A program made the translations under genes and the position numbers. The notes beneath the pieces are model-generated. The model made no database searches and was not told the origin of the DNA. It saw nothing but the letters and a program-made list of their open reading frames with translations. From Myxococcus stipitatus DSM 14675 (lineage in GTDB: Bacteria; Myxococcota; Myxococcia; Myxococcales; Myxococcaceae), in the NCBI RefSeq assembly GCF_000331735.1, contig NC_020126.1, positions 2,418,001 through 2,482,000 of the forward strand: a stretch of 64,000 bases of DNA, given 5' to 3'. Within the stretch, counting starts at the first letter, position 1; every line of letters starts with the position of its first letter. Of the stretch, positions 54,858-63,396 are shown piece after piece.

Positions 54858-55751
54858 ATGAGTCTGTCCTTGCTGCTCGCCCAGGCCTCGCCCGGTGCTC
54901 GCCCGCTTGTCTATCTTCGACGCCTGCGGGGCCTTTCACCGTGGATGCTCCTCGCGCTGGTCTTCCTGACGGGGTGTCCGCTCGCGGAGAACTACACGGA
55001 CGAGGAGGGGCCTCGGTATGGCGGAGACCATCGGGTCCCCGCCTCCGGCCCGGAGGAGGCGCCGTCCTCGCTGACCGTCGTCACCTTCAACCTCTCCTTC
55101 GCCGAGCACGTGACGGAGGCCATCACGGCCTTCCATCGCTCCCCGCTCGCGGGCGCGGACATCATCGCGATGCAGGAGATGGATGCTCCCGCCGTGGACC
55201 GCATCGCGAGGGAGCTCGGGATGACCTATGTCTACTACCCGGCCTCCGTGCAGGTGGATGGAGGGGACTTCGGCAACGCGCTGCTGAGTCGCTGGCCCAT
55301 CATCGCGGACAGGAAGCTCCACCTTCCGCACGACGACCCGTATCACCAGCGCCGGCGCATCGCCGTCATCGCGACGGTGGATGTCCATGGCACCCCCGTG
55401 GAGTTGGTCTCCGTGCACAACTCCACGCCCATCGTCGGGCTGGGCGGACGGCTGGACCAGGCGGAGGCCATCATCGATGCCATCGACGGCAGCGGACCCT
55501 TGCGAGTGATTGCCGGCGACTTCAACACCTCCGACCCGGGGAGCCAGGGGCAGACGGTGAAGCTGTTCTCGAAGCGGAACTTCCAATGGGCCTCGGAGGG
55601 CGTGGGGGACACCGTGGAGTCGGTGATTGGCGGCTTGCCGCTCGACTATGTCTTCGCCCAGGGGCTGCCGGTGCTGGAGCGCGGCGTGGACAGGCGCCCC
55701 GCGGGCAGTGACCACCATCCGGTCTGGGTGCGCTTCGCATGGCCCCAGTGA
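54858..55751 (+). CDS. Endonuclease/exonuclease/phosphatase-family lipoprotein
   Basis: A 297-residue protein of the EEP superfamily. The lipobox is at Cys 40 (LLALVFLTGC); the longer N-terminus is unusual and the true start could be internal. Active-site motifs: VTFNLSFAEHV (Asn), IIAMQEMD (the metal Glu), SVHNST, VIAGDFNTSD (Asp/Asn) and GSDHHPVWV (His dyad). A secreted form would hydrolyse phosphodiesters in nucleic acids or lipids outside the cell. It overlaps the next gene start by one base (TGATG), suggesting coupling. Confidence 0.8.
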   Translation: MSLSLLLAQASPGARPLVYLRRLRGLSPWMLLALVFLTGCPLAENYTDEEGPRYGGDHRVPASGPEEAPSSLTVVTFNLSFAEHVTEAITAFHRSPLAGADIIAMQEMDAPAVDRIARELGMTYVYYPASVQVDGGDFGNALLSRWPIIADRKLHLPHDDPYHQRRRIAVIATVDVHGTPVELVSVHNSTPIVGLGGRLDQAEAIIDAIDGSGPLRVIAGDFNTSDPGSQGQTVKLFSKRNFQWASEGVGDTVESVIGGLPLDYVFAQGLPVLERGVDRRPAGSDHHPVWVRFAWPQ

Positions 55752-56425
55752 TGTCTCGGCTCACCCTTCGCGCCCTGGGCGTAGGGGGCGTCCTCCTGAT
55801 GGCTCCGGGGTGCTTGAGCGGAGCGCGGAACCTGGGCGCGGCGACGACGCCCGTAGGGACGACCGAAGTCGGCGTGTCGATGAACGCGATCGCCTTCGAG
55901 CACGGCCGGGAGAAAGCCTATCTCCCCATCCCCGAGCTCCATTTCCGCAAGGGCGCGGGGGAGGGCTGGGATTGGGGCGGACGTCTCACACTGCTGGGCC
56001 TGGAGCTGGGAACGCGGCACCGCGTCCTCGAGAGCCCTTCGTGGACCCTGTCGCTCGCCCCGAGCGCGGGCCTCTGGTACGTGCCCGTCACCAACAACTA
56101 CTCGGAGCCCATCAACCTGCGCCTCGGCGCGCAGGCGCTGCTGGACTGGCGGGTCAGCCGGCGGTGGACACTCACCGGAGGCGCGTCGCTGACGGGGGCC
56201 TTCGCGGGGCCGCTCACGGCGGTGCAAGGCCGGTTCAATGGCTCACACCTGCTGGCGGCTCCCGGCGGCTCGCTGGGCATCGCGTATCGCCTGAAGCCCA
56301 ACCTCGAGGTGCGCGCCGAGGGGGGCTTCGAGCTGCCCATGGAGCTGAGCGGAGGCCGGCGTCCGATGACCGGCCATGCCGGGCTGACGCTGCGCTGGTG
56401 GCGCGACGACGCCCGGCGACGGTGA
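55751..56425 (+). CDS. Outer-membrane-associated beta-barrel-like lipoprotein
   Basis: A 224-residue protein. Signal MSRLTLRALGVGGVLLMAPGCLSG with a lipobox; a start four codons earlier (55739) is possible. The mature part alternates polar and aromatic residues in amphipathic beta strands (GWDWGGRLTLLGLELGTRHRVLE, LRLGAQALLDWRVSRRWTLTGGASLTG, MTGHAGLTLRWW), as expected for a small outer-membrane beta-barrel. Immediately downstream of the EEP lipoprotein, so a pair. Confidence 0.65.
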   Translation: MSRLTLRALGVGGVLLMAPGCLSGARNLGAATTPVGTTEVGVSMNAIAFEHGREKAYLPIPELHFRKGAGEGWDWGGRLTLLGLELGTRHRVLESPSWTLSLAPSAGLWYVPVTNNYSEPINLRLGAQALLDWRVSRRWTLTGGASLTGAFAGPLTAVQGRFNGSHLLAAPGGSLGIAYRLKPNLEVRAEGGFELPMELSGGRRPMTGHAGLTLRWWRDDARRR

Positions 56426-56428
56426 GGG

Positions 56429-57487
56429 CTACGGCTTCACGTCCTTCGGCCGAGGGAACAGCGGCGGGTTGAGCCGCGTGAAGCCGTCGAGGTTGTAGTA
56501 GGGCGTGTAGGGGTAGGGCGGCGTCTGGAAGCTCACGGCCTCCAGCTTCGCCAGGTGCTCCTTCGAGAGCGACCACCCCACGGCGCCGAGGTTGTCGCGC
56601 AGCTGCGCCTCGTTGCGCGCGCCAATGATGACGCTGCCGACCGTCGGCCGGGTCGTCAGCCAGTTCAGCGCGATTTGAGGCACGCTCTTCCCCGTCTCCT
56701 TCGAGATGTCGTCGAGCACGTCGATGACGCGGTAGAGGTGCTCGTCGTCGACGACGGGGCTCATGGTGGCGGTCTGGTGGAGGCGGCTCTCCTTCGGCAG
56801 GGGTTGCCCGCGCCGCACCTTGCCGGTGAGGCGGCCCCAGCCGAGCGGGCTCCACACCATCGTGCTGACGTTCTGGTCGACGGCGAGGGGCATGAGCTCC
56901 CACTCGTAGTCGCGCCCGACGAGCGAGTAGTAGGCCTGGTGGACGACGTGCCGCGGGTAGCCGTGGCGGTCGGCGATGGCCAGTGACTTCATGAGCTGCC
57001 AGCCCGCGAAGTTCGAGGCGCCGACGTAGCGGATCTTCCCCTGCCGCACGAGCTGGTCCAGCGTCGAGAGCACCTCCTCGATGGGCGTGCCCGCGTCGAA
57101 GGCGTGCAGTTGGAAGAGGTCGATGTAGTCCGTTCCCAGCCGCCGCAGCGCGCTCTCCGTCGCGCGGATGAGCCGGGCCCGCGAGGAGCCCGCGTCCTGG
57201 GGCCCGTCGCCCGTCGGGAGCGAGGCCTTCGTCGAGATGAGGACCTGGTCGCGCCGTCCCTTGATGGCCGCGCCGAGCACCTCCTCCGACGCGCCGTTCG
57301 AGTACACGTCGGCGGTGTCGAACAGCGTCACGCCCGCCTCCAGGCAGAGGTCGACGAGCCGCCGCGCCTCGCTGATGCCCGTGTCGCCCCACGCGCTGAA
57401 CAGCGGCCCCTGCCCACCGAACGTGCCCGCGCCGAAGCTGAGGACAGGCACCTGAAGCCCGGAGGCCCCTAGACGTCGATACTCCAT
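56429..57487 (-). CDS. Aldo/keto reductase
   Basis: A 352-residue NADPH-dependent aldo/keto reductase of the YghZ/Tas-like branch: EYRRLGASGLQVPVLSFGAGTFGG, LFDTADVYSNGASEEVLGAAIKGRR (the catalytic Asp/Tyr), KIRYVGASNFAGWQL, WSPLGWGRLTGKVRRG, SVIIGARNEAQLRDNL. It reduces aldehydes or ketones. The ATG at 57487 is at the usual MxYRxLGxSGLxV start. A perfect palindrome lies between it and the divergent YCII-type gene. Confidence 0.87.
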   Translation of the reverse strand: MEYRRLGASGLQVPVLSFGAGTFGGQGPLFSAWGDTGISEARRLVDLCLEAGVTLFDTADVYSNGASEEVLGAAIKGRRDQVLISTKASLPTGDGPQDAGSSRARLIRATESALRRLGTDYIDLFQLHAFDAGTPIEEVLSTLDQLVRQGKIRYVGASNFAGWQLMKSLAIADRHGYPRHVVHQAYYSLVGRDYEWELMPLAVDQNVSTMVWSPLGWGRLTGKVRRGQPLPKESRLHQTATMSPVVDDEHLYRVIDVLDDISKETGKSVPQIALNWLTTRPTVGSVIIGARNEAQLRDNLGAVGWSLSKEHLAKLEAVSFQTPPYPYTPYYNLDGFTRLNPPLFPRPKDVKP

Positions 57488-57675
57488 GACTTGCTCCATT
57501 TCCGGCCCTTGGGACTGCTCCGGCCGACGGTGCGTCATGTAGCGACCACGCCCCCTGGGATGAAACAGGTCGCGAGGCACAGCGCCTGGGCGCTGAATTC
57601 ACAGGTGCCGCGGGCCCGGAGCATGGAGGCTGGGGGCGCGCAAGTGGCTGGAAATCCAAGGGAGTCTCGGGGCAC

Positions 57676-57696
57676 TTCCTCCGGAGTCCGGAGGAA
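57676..57696. promoter_or_regulatory. Perfect 10+10 palindrome between divergent genes
   Basis: Arms TTCCTCCGGA and TCCGGAGGAA separated by one base. It lies between the aldo/keto reductase gene (start 57487) and the YCII-type gene (start 57786). It is a strong candidate operator for a dimeric regulator; no regulator gene is directly adjacent. Confidence 0.55.
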
Positions 57697-57785
57697 TCGA
57701 GGGCCGTGTCGATTCGCTTCCAGTGGGTTCGTCGCCGTGGCAGAGGCAAGGCATTCGGCCCGGCTCGACCCAGGAGACTCACACG

Positions 57786-58508
57786 ATGAAGTTCATGGTC
57801 ATGCACAAGGTGACGGAGGAGATGGAGAAGGGGACCCCGCCGACGCCCGAGGAGATGGAGGGGGTGGGGCAGCTCATCGGGGAGGCGCTGCAGAAGGGAA
57901 TCTTCGTCTCGGGCGAAGGGCTCCAGCCGACATCGCAGCGGATGCACCTGGCCTACAGGAAGGGCCTGAGGACCCTCACCAAGGGGCCGTTCTCGGACCT
58001 GAAGGAGCGCGTGGCCGGCTTCACGCTCATGTGCGTGCGGTCGAAGGAGGAGGCCCTCGCCTGGTGCGACAAGTTCGCGGCCGCGGTGGGTGATGTCGAG
58101 CTGGTCCTGGGGGCTGTCAACGAGCCGTGGGACGTGGGCATGGGGCCGAAGCCGGAGAACGCGCCGCTGCGCTTCTTGTCGCTGCACATGGCGGATGAGC
58201 GCTCGGAGAAGGACCTGCCGCGAGAGCCGTGGCACGCGGAGCGGTTGAAGGTGCTCTTCGAGGAGATGACGCGGGTGGGGGTGCTCCAGGTCTCCGCGGA
58301 GCTGGCGAGCACGCGGCGGGGTTCGCGCGTCCACTTCGAGGGTGGGCGGCACACGGTCATGGACGGACCGTTCGCGGAGTCGAAGGAGCTGGTCGCGGGC
58401 TACGCGGTGCTCGAGCTGCCGTCGAAGGAGGAGGCCGTCGAGTGGTCGACGCGCTTCGGCGCGGTCGTGAAGGTCCGCGAAATCGATGTCCGCCTGCTGG
58501 CGGAGTGA
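57786..58508 (+). CDS. Tandem YCII-domain (DGPF) protein
   Basis: A 240-residue protein consisting of two YCII-related domains: MKFMVMHKVTEEMEKGTPP...LTKGPFSDLKERVAGFTLMCVRSKEEALAWCDKF and RFLSLHMADERSEK...VMDGPFAESKELVAGYAVLELPSKEEAVEW. Each carries the GPF-[SA]-[DE] motif, the family's DGPF site. The family is often linked to ECF sigma factors and small-molecule chemistry of unknown type. Divergent from the aldo/keto reductase. Confidence 0.85.
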   Translation: MKFMVMHKVTEEMEKGTPPTPEEMEGVGQLIGEALQKGIFVSGEGLQPTSQRMHLAYRKGLRTLTKGPFSDLKERVAGFTLMCVRSKEEALAWCDKFAAAVGDVELVLGAVNEPWDVGMGPKPENAPLRFLSLHMADERSEKDLPREPWHAERLKVLFEEMTRVGVLQVSAELASTRRGSRVHFEGGRHTVMDGPFAESKELVAGYAVLELPSKEEAVEWSTRFGAVVKVREIDVRLLAE

Positions 58509-58616
58509 CTCGGTGGGCGCCCTCCAGGGGCGGTGAGGCCGTGCCCTGGGGGGGGCAGTGTGCTAATCCAGGAGGGTCGTAAGACGTTTCTCCACCCTTC
58601 AGCCCGGAAGACCTCC

Positions 58617-59558
58617 ATGGCAGGCAGCAGTCTATTTGCGCTCATCGACGACATCGCGACCATCCTGGATGACGTCTCCATCCTGACGAAGGTGGCGGCG
58701 AAAAAGACGGCGGGCGTGCTTGGAGACGACCTGGCGCTCAACGCCCAGCAGGTGACGGGCGTGAACGCGGACCGAGAGCTGCCGGTGGTGTGGGCGGTGG
58801 CGAAGGGCTCGCTCGTCAACAAGGCCATCCTGGTCCCCGCGGCGCTGGCCATCAGCGCGTTGGCGCCCTGGCTGGTGACGCCGCTCTTGATGGTGGGTGG
58901 CGCGTTCCTCTGCTTCGAGGGCTTCGAGAAGCTGGCGCACAAGTTCCTGCACAGCGAGGAGGAGGACGAGGCGCACCGGGCCGAGTTGCGCGAGGCGGTG
59001 GCGAATCCGGCCGTGGACCTGGTGGCGCTGGAGAAGGACAAGATCAAGGGCGCGGTGCGCACCGACTTCATCCTCTCCGCGGAAATCATCGCCATCACCC
59101 TGGGCACGGTGGCCGCGGTGAACTTCGCCACGCGCGTCTCGGTCCTGGTGGGCATCGCGCTCATCATGACGGTGGGCGTGTATGGGCTGGTGGCGGGCAT
59201 CGTGAAGCTGGACGACGCGGGCCTGTACCTCACCCGTCAGGCGGGCGCCTTCCAGCGCCGGCTGGGGGCGGGCATCCTCCGCGCGGCGCCGATGCTGATG
59301 AAGTTCCTCTCCGTGGCGGGCACGGCGGCCATGTTCCTGGTGGGGGGCGGCATCCTCGTGCACGGCATCTCCGGCCTGCACCACGCGGAGGAGTCCTTCA
59401 CCGCCTGGGCCTCGACGGTGCCGGGGGTGGGCAGCGTCCTGGGGGGCCTTGCGTCCATGCTGCTCAACGCCGCGGTGGGCCTGGGCGCCGGAGCCGTGAC
59501 GGTGCTGCTCTTCACCGTGGGCCAGAAGCTGTTCAAGAAGAACAAGCGCGCGAAGTAG
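58617..59558 (+). CDS. DUF808 (YedI-like) inner-membrane protein
   Basis: A 313-residue inner-membrane protein of the YedI/DUF808 family: [47 protein letters not shown], then membrane helices ([99 protein letters not shown]). The conserved [11 protein letters not shown] motif is present. Function unknown. A hairpin terminator follows the stop. Confidence 0.87.
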   Translation: MAGSSLFALIDDIATILDDVSILTKVAAKKTAGVLGDDLALNAQQVTGVNADRELPVVWAVAKGSLVNKAILVPAALAISALAPWLVTPLLMVGGAFLCFEGFEKLAHKFLHSEEEDEAHRAELREAVANPAVDLVALEKDKIKGAVRTDFILSAEIIAITLGTVAAVNFATRVSVLVGIALIMTVGVYGLVAGIVKLDDAGLYLTRQAGAFQRRLGAGILRAAPMLMKFLSVAGTAAMFLVGGGILVHGISGLHHAEESFTAWASTVPGVGSVLGGLASMLLNAAVGLGAGAVTVLLFTVGQKLFKKNKRAK

Positions 59559-59571
59559 CAGGGAGCACCCG

Positions 59572-59617
59572 AAGGGTCACGGCGCGCGTGCGGCTCTGAC
59601 GCGCCCCCGTGGCCCTT
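59572..59617 (+). terminator. Long hairpin after the DUF808 gene
   Basis: An 11-bp stem, AAGGGTCACGG against CCGTGGCCCTT (one G-T pair), with an internal GC-rich hairpin, 13 bases after the stop. The following CATTGATTTG is only weakly T-rich. Confidence 0.6.
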
Positions 59618-59624
59618 CATTGAT

Positions 59625-59653
59625 TTGACGTAACTTGGTAACCAAGTTAGGAC
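59625..59653 (+). promoter_or_regulatory. Promoter of the GntR regulator gene with embedded operator
   Basis: TTGACG (59625-59630), 17-base spacer, TAGGAC (59648-59653). The spacer is almost exactly the operator palindrome below, so the bound regulator would exclude polymerase. The predicted start of transcription falls at about the GTG start codon. Confidence 0.5.
59632..59648. promoter_or_regulatory. GntR/FadR-type operator, copy 1 (autoregulation)
   Basis: Perfect inverted repeat AACTTGGTAACCAAGTT, of the FadR-subfamily type (TTGGT..ACCAA core), directly upstream of the GntR gene. Confidence 0.75.
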
Positions 59654-59660
59654 TGGCGGT

Positions 59661-60347
59661 GTGCCAGGCTCGTCCCGACAGAAGCCGCAGCGTGCCGCGG
59701 AGCTCGTGCTCGAGGCGCTGTGCATCGCCATCTTCGACGGCAAGCTCAAGGAGGGGGACTCCCTGCCTCCGGAGCGGGTCCTCGCGGAGACGCATGGTGT
59801 CTCGCGCATCATCGCGCGCCAGGCGGTGCATACGCTGGTGGATGCGGGACTCGTCGAGGCGCGGCAGGGTGGGGCCTCGCGCGTGCTCGATGTCGCCGCC
59901 GCGGATGGCCGGGCGCTGGAGTTGCTCTTCCGCTATGGCTCCCGCCTTCGAGGCGGAGGCGCTCGGCTCCGTGAGGAGTTGGTCGAGTACCGGCTCCTGT
60001 ACGTGGTGATGATGCTCGACGCCGCGCATCGCAAGGCGACCGACGAAGAGCGGCGCGCCTTGCTCGCGCTCGTGGAGGCGTGTCCCGTCCAGCCCTCCGA
60101 GGCGCGGGCCCGCCAGCTCGACACGGACTTCTGGCGGCACGTCACCGCGATGGGCCGGAATCAAATCATGCGGATGGAGATGGCCCTGTGGGAGCGCTGG
60201 GTGGACCCGAGCGCTCCGCTGGATGGCAAGGCCGACGAGCTGCGCTGGTTCTACCACGTGCTCGCCAAGCAACTGCTGTCGCGCCAGGACCCGGTTCCCT
60301 TCTACCTCGCGACCATCCGTCCGACGTTCGCCCCTGCTTCCCGCTGA
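59661..60347 (+). CDS. GntR-family (FadR/FCD subfamily) repressor
   Basis: A 228-residue regulator. The N-terminal winged HTH (LEALCIAIFDGKLKEGDSLPPERVLAETHGVSRIIARQAVHTLVDAGLVEARQG) is of the GntR type. The C-terminal all-helical FCD-like domain (from residue 100) has DFWRHVTAMGRNQIMRMEMALWERW. It begins with GTG at 59661. AACTTGGTAACCAAGTT lies immediately upstream, and a second copy overlaps the start of the amine oxidase gene, so it probably represses both itself and that gene. The ligand, probably an amine or acid related to the amine oxidase substrate, is not known. Confidence 0.85.
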   Translation: MPGSSRQKPQRAAELVLEALCIAIFDGKLKEGDSLPPERVLAETHGVSRIIARQAVHTLVDAGLVEARQGGASRVLDVAAADGRALELLFRYGSRLRGGGARLREELVEYRLLYVVMMLDAAHRKATDEERRALLALVEACPVQPSEARARQLDTDFWRHVTAMGRNQIMRMEMALWERWVDPSAPLDGKADELRWFYHVLAKQLLSRQDPVPFYLATIRPTFAPASR

Positions 60348-60391
60348 ACCCGGTGTGGCCGGCACCGGTGTGTGTATTGGCTTGTCCGCTC

Positions 60392-60407
60392 AACTTGGTA
60401 ACCAAGA
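60392..60407. promoter_or_regulatory. GntR/FadR-type operator, copy 2 (amine oxidase gene)
   Basis: AACTTGGTAACCAAGA, fifteen bases identical to copy 1, 12 bases before the amine oxidase start codon. A bound repressor would block transcription or initiation there. Confidence 0.75.
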
Positions 60408-60418
60408 TGGGAGTCCAG

Positions 60419-61849
60419 ATGAGACGCTTCAATCGGGTGGGTGCCCTGGCTTCGATTTCCCGGCGGTCCTTGCTGAAGTGGCCCGCGGCGACGTGTGCGG
60501 TGTCCATGTTGGGAAGCAGTGAGGGCGTGGCGCACCCCCGGGGCCGGGAGGTGGATGTCGCCGTCGTGGGCGCGGGGCTGTCTGGCTTGAGCGCGGCACG
60601 GATGCTCGCTCGTGCGGGGCGCAGCGTCGTGGTGCTCGAAGCGCGCGACAGGGTGGGCGGCCGCACCTTGAACCAGCGCACCGTGGGGAATCGCCAGGTC
60701 GATGGGGGTGGACAGTGGGTGGGGGGGAGTCAGACACGGGTCATGGCGCTCGCGGATGAGCTGGGCATCCAGCGGGTCGCGCAGCACGAGGCCGGGCTTC
60801 GCGTCGCCTGCGTCCAAGGCACACGCGTCACGTTCGAGAAGGAGGTTCCCGGTGCGGAGACGCTGCACGTCCAGGCGGTGCTGGAGGGCTTGTCGCGGCA
60901 GGTTCCGCTCGAGGCGCCGTGGAGTGCTCCGGGCGCCGCGCTGCTGGATGCGCGGAGCGTCGCGGACTGGCTCCAGGCGAACAACGTCGGGGAGGAGGCG
61001 CGAGGCGCCGTGGCCGGGACGATCGGAACCACGCTGAGCGCCCGCCCCGAGAACATCTCCCTGCTCTGGTTCCTCTTCTACCTGCGCTCCGCGGGAGGCT
61101 TCACGGCGCTCAACGAGGACGCGCAGCAGTACCGGCTGGAGGGCGGCGCCCAGGCCCTCTCGCTGCGGCTCGCGGAGGCGCTCGCGGGCAGCGTCGTGCT
61201 GGGGGCACCCGTTCGCCGCATCAAGGGCTGGTGCACGGACTCCGTGGTGATTCACTCCGACGCGGGCACGGTGCGCGCACGCCGCGCCATCGTCGCGATG
61301 ATGCCAAGGGACGTGCAGCGCATCGACTTCACGCCCGAGCTTCCACGCTCGCGGGAGGCGCTCCAGCGGTACTGGGGCGCGAGCGCGGGCTTCAAGGTGC
61401 ACCTCGTCTTCGACCGTCCTTTCTGGCGAGACGAGGGGCTCGCGGGGGTGGGCTTCACGGACTCAGGGGTGGTGGAGTTGACGTTCGACAGCACACCGGC
61501 GGATGGCTCGGTGGGCGTCTTGCTGGCCTTCGTGAGTCCCGAGGCGGCGCGACTGCCCGCGACTGTGCGGCGTGCGCGTGTCATCGAGGATGTCACGAAG
61601 CTCTTTGGCGAGCAGGCGCGCGTGCCTCGGGACTACCTCGAGCAGGACTGGGCGCGCGAGACATGGAGCGCGGGCTGCGTCTCTCCCCTGCCTCCGGGGC
61701 TGATGTCGTCGTGGGGCAGTGCGCTCAAGGCCCCCGCGGGGCGCATCCACTGGGCGGGCACGGAGACATCGGGAGTCTGGTGTGGCTATCTCGACGGAGC
61801 CATTCGCGCGGGCGAGCGCGCCGCGGCCGAGGTGCTGTCGCTGCTCTGA
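60419..61849 (+). CDS. Tat-exported flavin monoamine oxidase
   Basis: A 476-residue FAD-dependent amine oxidase. The start at 60419 has GGGAG 5 bases upstream. Twin-arginine signal SRRSLLKWPAATCAVSM is at residues 14-30. The FAD dinucleotide-binding motif is GAGLSGLSAARMLARAGRSVVVLEARDRVGGRT (G51-G56, E74), and the C-terminal FAD motif is HWAGTETSGVWCGYLDGAIRAGERAAAEV, of the MAO type. It oxidises a primary amine to an aldehyde, ammonia and peroxide in the periplasm. Immediately downstream of the GntR regulator gene and covered by its operator, so it is the probable regulated enzyme. Confidence 0.87.
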   Translation: MRRFNRVGALASISRRSLLKWPAATCAVSMLGSSEGVAHPRGREVDVAVVGAGLSGLSAARMLARAGRSVVVLEARDRVGGRTLNQRTVGNRQVDGGGQWVGGSQTRVMALADELGIQRVAQHEAGLRVACVQGTRVTFEKEVPGAETLHVQAVLEGLSRQVPLEAPWSAPGAALLDARSVADWLQANNVGEEARGAVAGTIGTTLSARPENISLLWFLFYLRSAGGFTALNEDAQQYRLEGGAQALSLRLAEALAGSVVLGAPVRRIKGWCTDSVVIHSDAGTVRARRAIVAMMPRDVQRIDFTPELPRSREALQRYWGASAGFKVHLVFDRPFWRDEGLAGVGFTDSGVVELTFDSTPADGSVGVLLAFVSPEAARLPATVRRARVIEDVTKLFGEQARVPRDYLEQDWARETWSAGCVSPLPPGLMSSWGSALKAPAGRIHWAGTETSGVWCGYLDGAIRAGERAAAEVLSLL

Positions 61850-61865
61850 CGGCTGGGGCGTCGAG

Positions 61866-62017
61866 CACCTCGCGCGGATGGAGCCCTGCCGCATGCCGTC
61901 GGCCTCTGTCCGTCGAAGTGTCCCGCCCGTCGCGGCTCCGGGCGCGCGAGCCAGGTAGAGTGGGGGGACGTGAGAACACCTCGCGCGGACGGAGCCCTGC
62001 CATGTCGCATGCCGTCG
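61866..62017 (+). repeat. Two direct copies of the GST gene 5' end
   Basis: CACCTCGCGCGGATGGAGCC at 61866 and CACCTCGCGCGGACGGAGCC at 61977, each followed by CCTGCC and GCATGCCGTCG, 111 bases apart. The second copy contains the start of the GST gene; the first lacks four bases (ATGT) of it. It is a short duplication that left a truncated start upstream. Confidence 0.7.
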
Positions 62018-62757
62018 TCCCCACGCTGGTCGGCGAAGCCTTCTCTCCGTGGACACAGAAGGCTCGCTGGGCCTTGGAGTATTGCGGCGTCGCGTTCACC
62101 TATCGCGAGTACGTCCCGACGTTGAGCGAGCCGTGGCTGCGCTGGCGCATGAGGCAACGGGCGGGCTCGGTGTCGGTGCCCGTGCTGCTCGCGGGGGAGG
62201 AGGTCGTGCGGGGCTCCTGGGACATCGCTCGCTTCGCCGCGCGGCGGGCCGGTGACGGTCGGCTCGGTGACTTCGACACGATGCTCCCCTGGAACACCCT
62301 CAGCGAGGCGGCGCTCGCCGAGGCACGGACCCGCGTGGTGCTCCGCACCTTGGCGGACCCCGAAGCGCTCGATGAAGCCATCGCCGCGATTCTCCCTCGC
62401 GTGCTCTGTCGCCCCCTGCGGTTCATCGCCCGCGATGCCGCGTGCCGGCTCGACCGCAAGTACCGCGACCTCGTCGTGCCCGGCTCACTGAGACACGCGC
62501 TGGAGCGAACCCGCGCGGGGCTGCGCGACGCGGGAGGTGAGCACCTGTTCGGCCACTTCACCTATGCCGACATCACCATGGTCGTGGTGCTGGAGGCGCT
62601 GGCCCCGGCCGCGCGCATCCATCCGCCGCTGGGCCCCGCGGCGCGCCGCTGCTGGAGTGACGCGGCCCTGGCGGAGGAGTTCTCCGACCTGCTGCACTGG
62701 CGCGCACGCCTGATGTCAGCCCATTCAGTTCCCCTCGAGCCACGCGCCATGTCATAG
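62002..62757 (+). CDS. Glutathione S-transferase-like protein
   Basis: A 251-residue protein with an N-terminal thioredoxin-like domain of the GST type (VPTLVGEAFSPWTQKARWALEYCGVAFTYREYVPTL, SVPVLLAGEEVVRGSWDIARFAARRAG) and a C-terminal helical domain (HLFGHFTYADITMVVVLEALAP). The FSPWTQK site lacks the usual Ser/Cys-Pro motif, so catalysis is uncertain. It may conjugate glutathione or act in another way. Confidence 0.75.
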   Translation: MSHAVVPTLVGEAFSPWTQKARWALEYCGVAFTYREYVPTLSEPWLRWRMRQRAGSVSVPVLLAGEEVVRGSWDIARFAARRAGDGRLGDFDTMLPWNTLSEAALAEARTRVVLRTLADPEALDEAIAAILPRVLCRPLRFIARDAACRLDRKYRDLVVPGSLRHALERTRAGLRDAGGEHLFGHFTYADITMVVVLEALAPAARIHPPLGPAARRCWSDAALAEEFSDLLHWRARLMSAHSVPLEPRAMS

Positions 62758-62768
62758 GAATCACTCCC

Positions 62769-63314
62769 ATGCGCATCGCGTTCTCCGGCACCCACCGCGT
62801 GGGGAAGACCACCCTCGTCGAGGAACTCTCCGACCTCCTCCCCTCCTACACGACGGTGGAAGAGCCCTATCTCGAGCTGGAGGAAGAGGGCTACGAGTTC
62901 GCGTCGCCTCCCTCGGTCGAGGACTTCGAGGCCCAGCTCGCCCGGTCCATCGACCACCTGAGCGACACCGACACCGGGCCCGAGGTGTTGTTCGACCGCT
63001 GCCCCGTGGACTTCATCGGCTACCTGCAAGCCCATGAGGACGCCGAGTCCTTTGACCTGGATTCATGGCTGCCCCGCGTGCGCACCGCCCTCCAGTCGTT
63101 GGATTTGATTGTGTGGGTAGGTATCGAGCAGCCGGACCGGATTGCGCTCTCCGCCTCCGAAGACGAGGACTTTCGCCTCGCGGTGGACGAGCAATTGAGG
63201 GCGCTCCTCCTCGACGACCCCCATGCCCTGGGCGTGGAGGTGCTCGTGGTCGAAGGCTCTCCGCGCGCTCGCGCGAAACAAGTCCTTCAACACGTCAGCT
63301 CACATAAGCCGTAA
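62769..63314 (+). CDS. P-loop nucleoside-kinase-like ATPase
   Basis: A 181-residue ATPase domain of the AAA/NadR-type kinase group: Walker A GTHRVGKT at residues 7-14, EVLFDRCPVDFIGYL (a DR-C motif like nucleoside and NadR kinases), and DLIVWVGI at the Walker-B position. Probably phosphorylates a nucleotide or a small molecule. It starts 11 bases after the GST-like gene, so both are likely in one operon. Confidence 0.75.
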   Translation: MRIAFSGTHRVGKTTLVEELSDLLPSYTTVEEPYLELEEEGYEFASPPSVEDFEAQLARSIDHLSDTDTGPEVLFDRCPVDFIGYLQAHEDAESFDLDSWLPRVRTALQSLDLIVWVGIEQPDRIALSASEDEDFRLAVDEQLRALLLDDPHALGVEVLVVEGSPRARAKQVLQHVSSHKP

Positions 63315-63396
63315 ATGTAGAACAAGCAGAAAGCCAGTTTCTCCTGGAGTTGCAACTGGGCTACGAAAGGAGCCGCGGTACCTCCAGGAGGAGTCC

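Noticed and set aside
63333..63360. Hairpin CCAGTT/AACTGG upstream of the RCC1 gene
   Set aside because: Only 6 bp with a 14-base or longer loop and close to the ribosome site; it may be chance.
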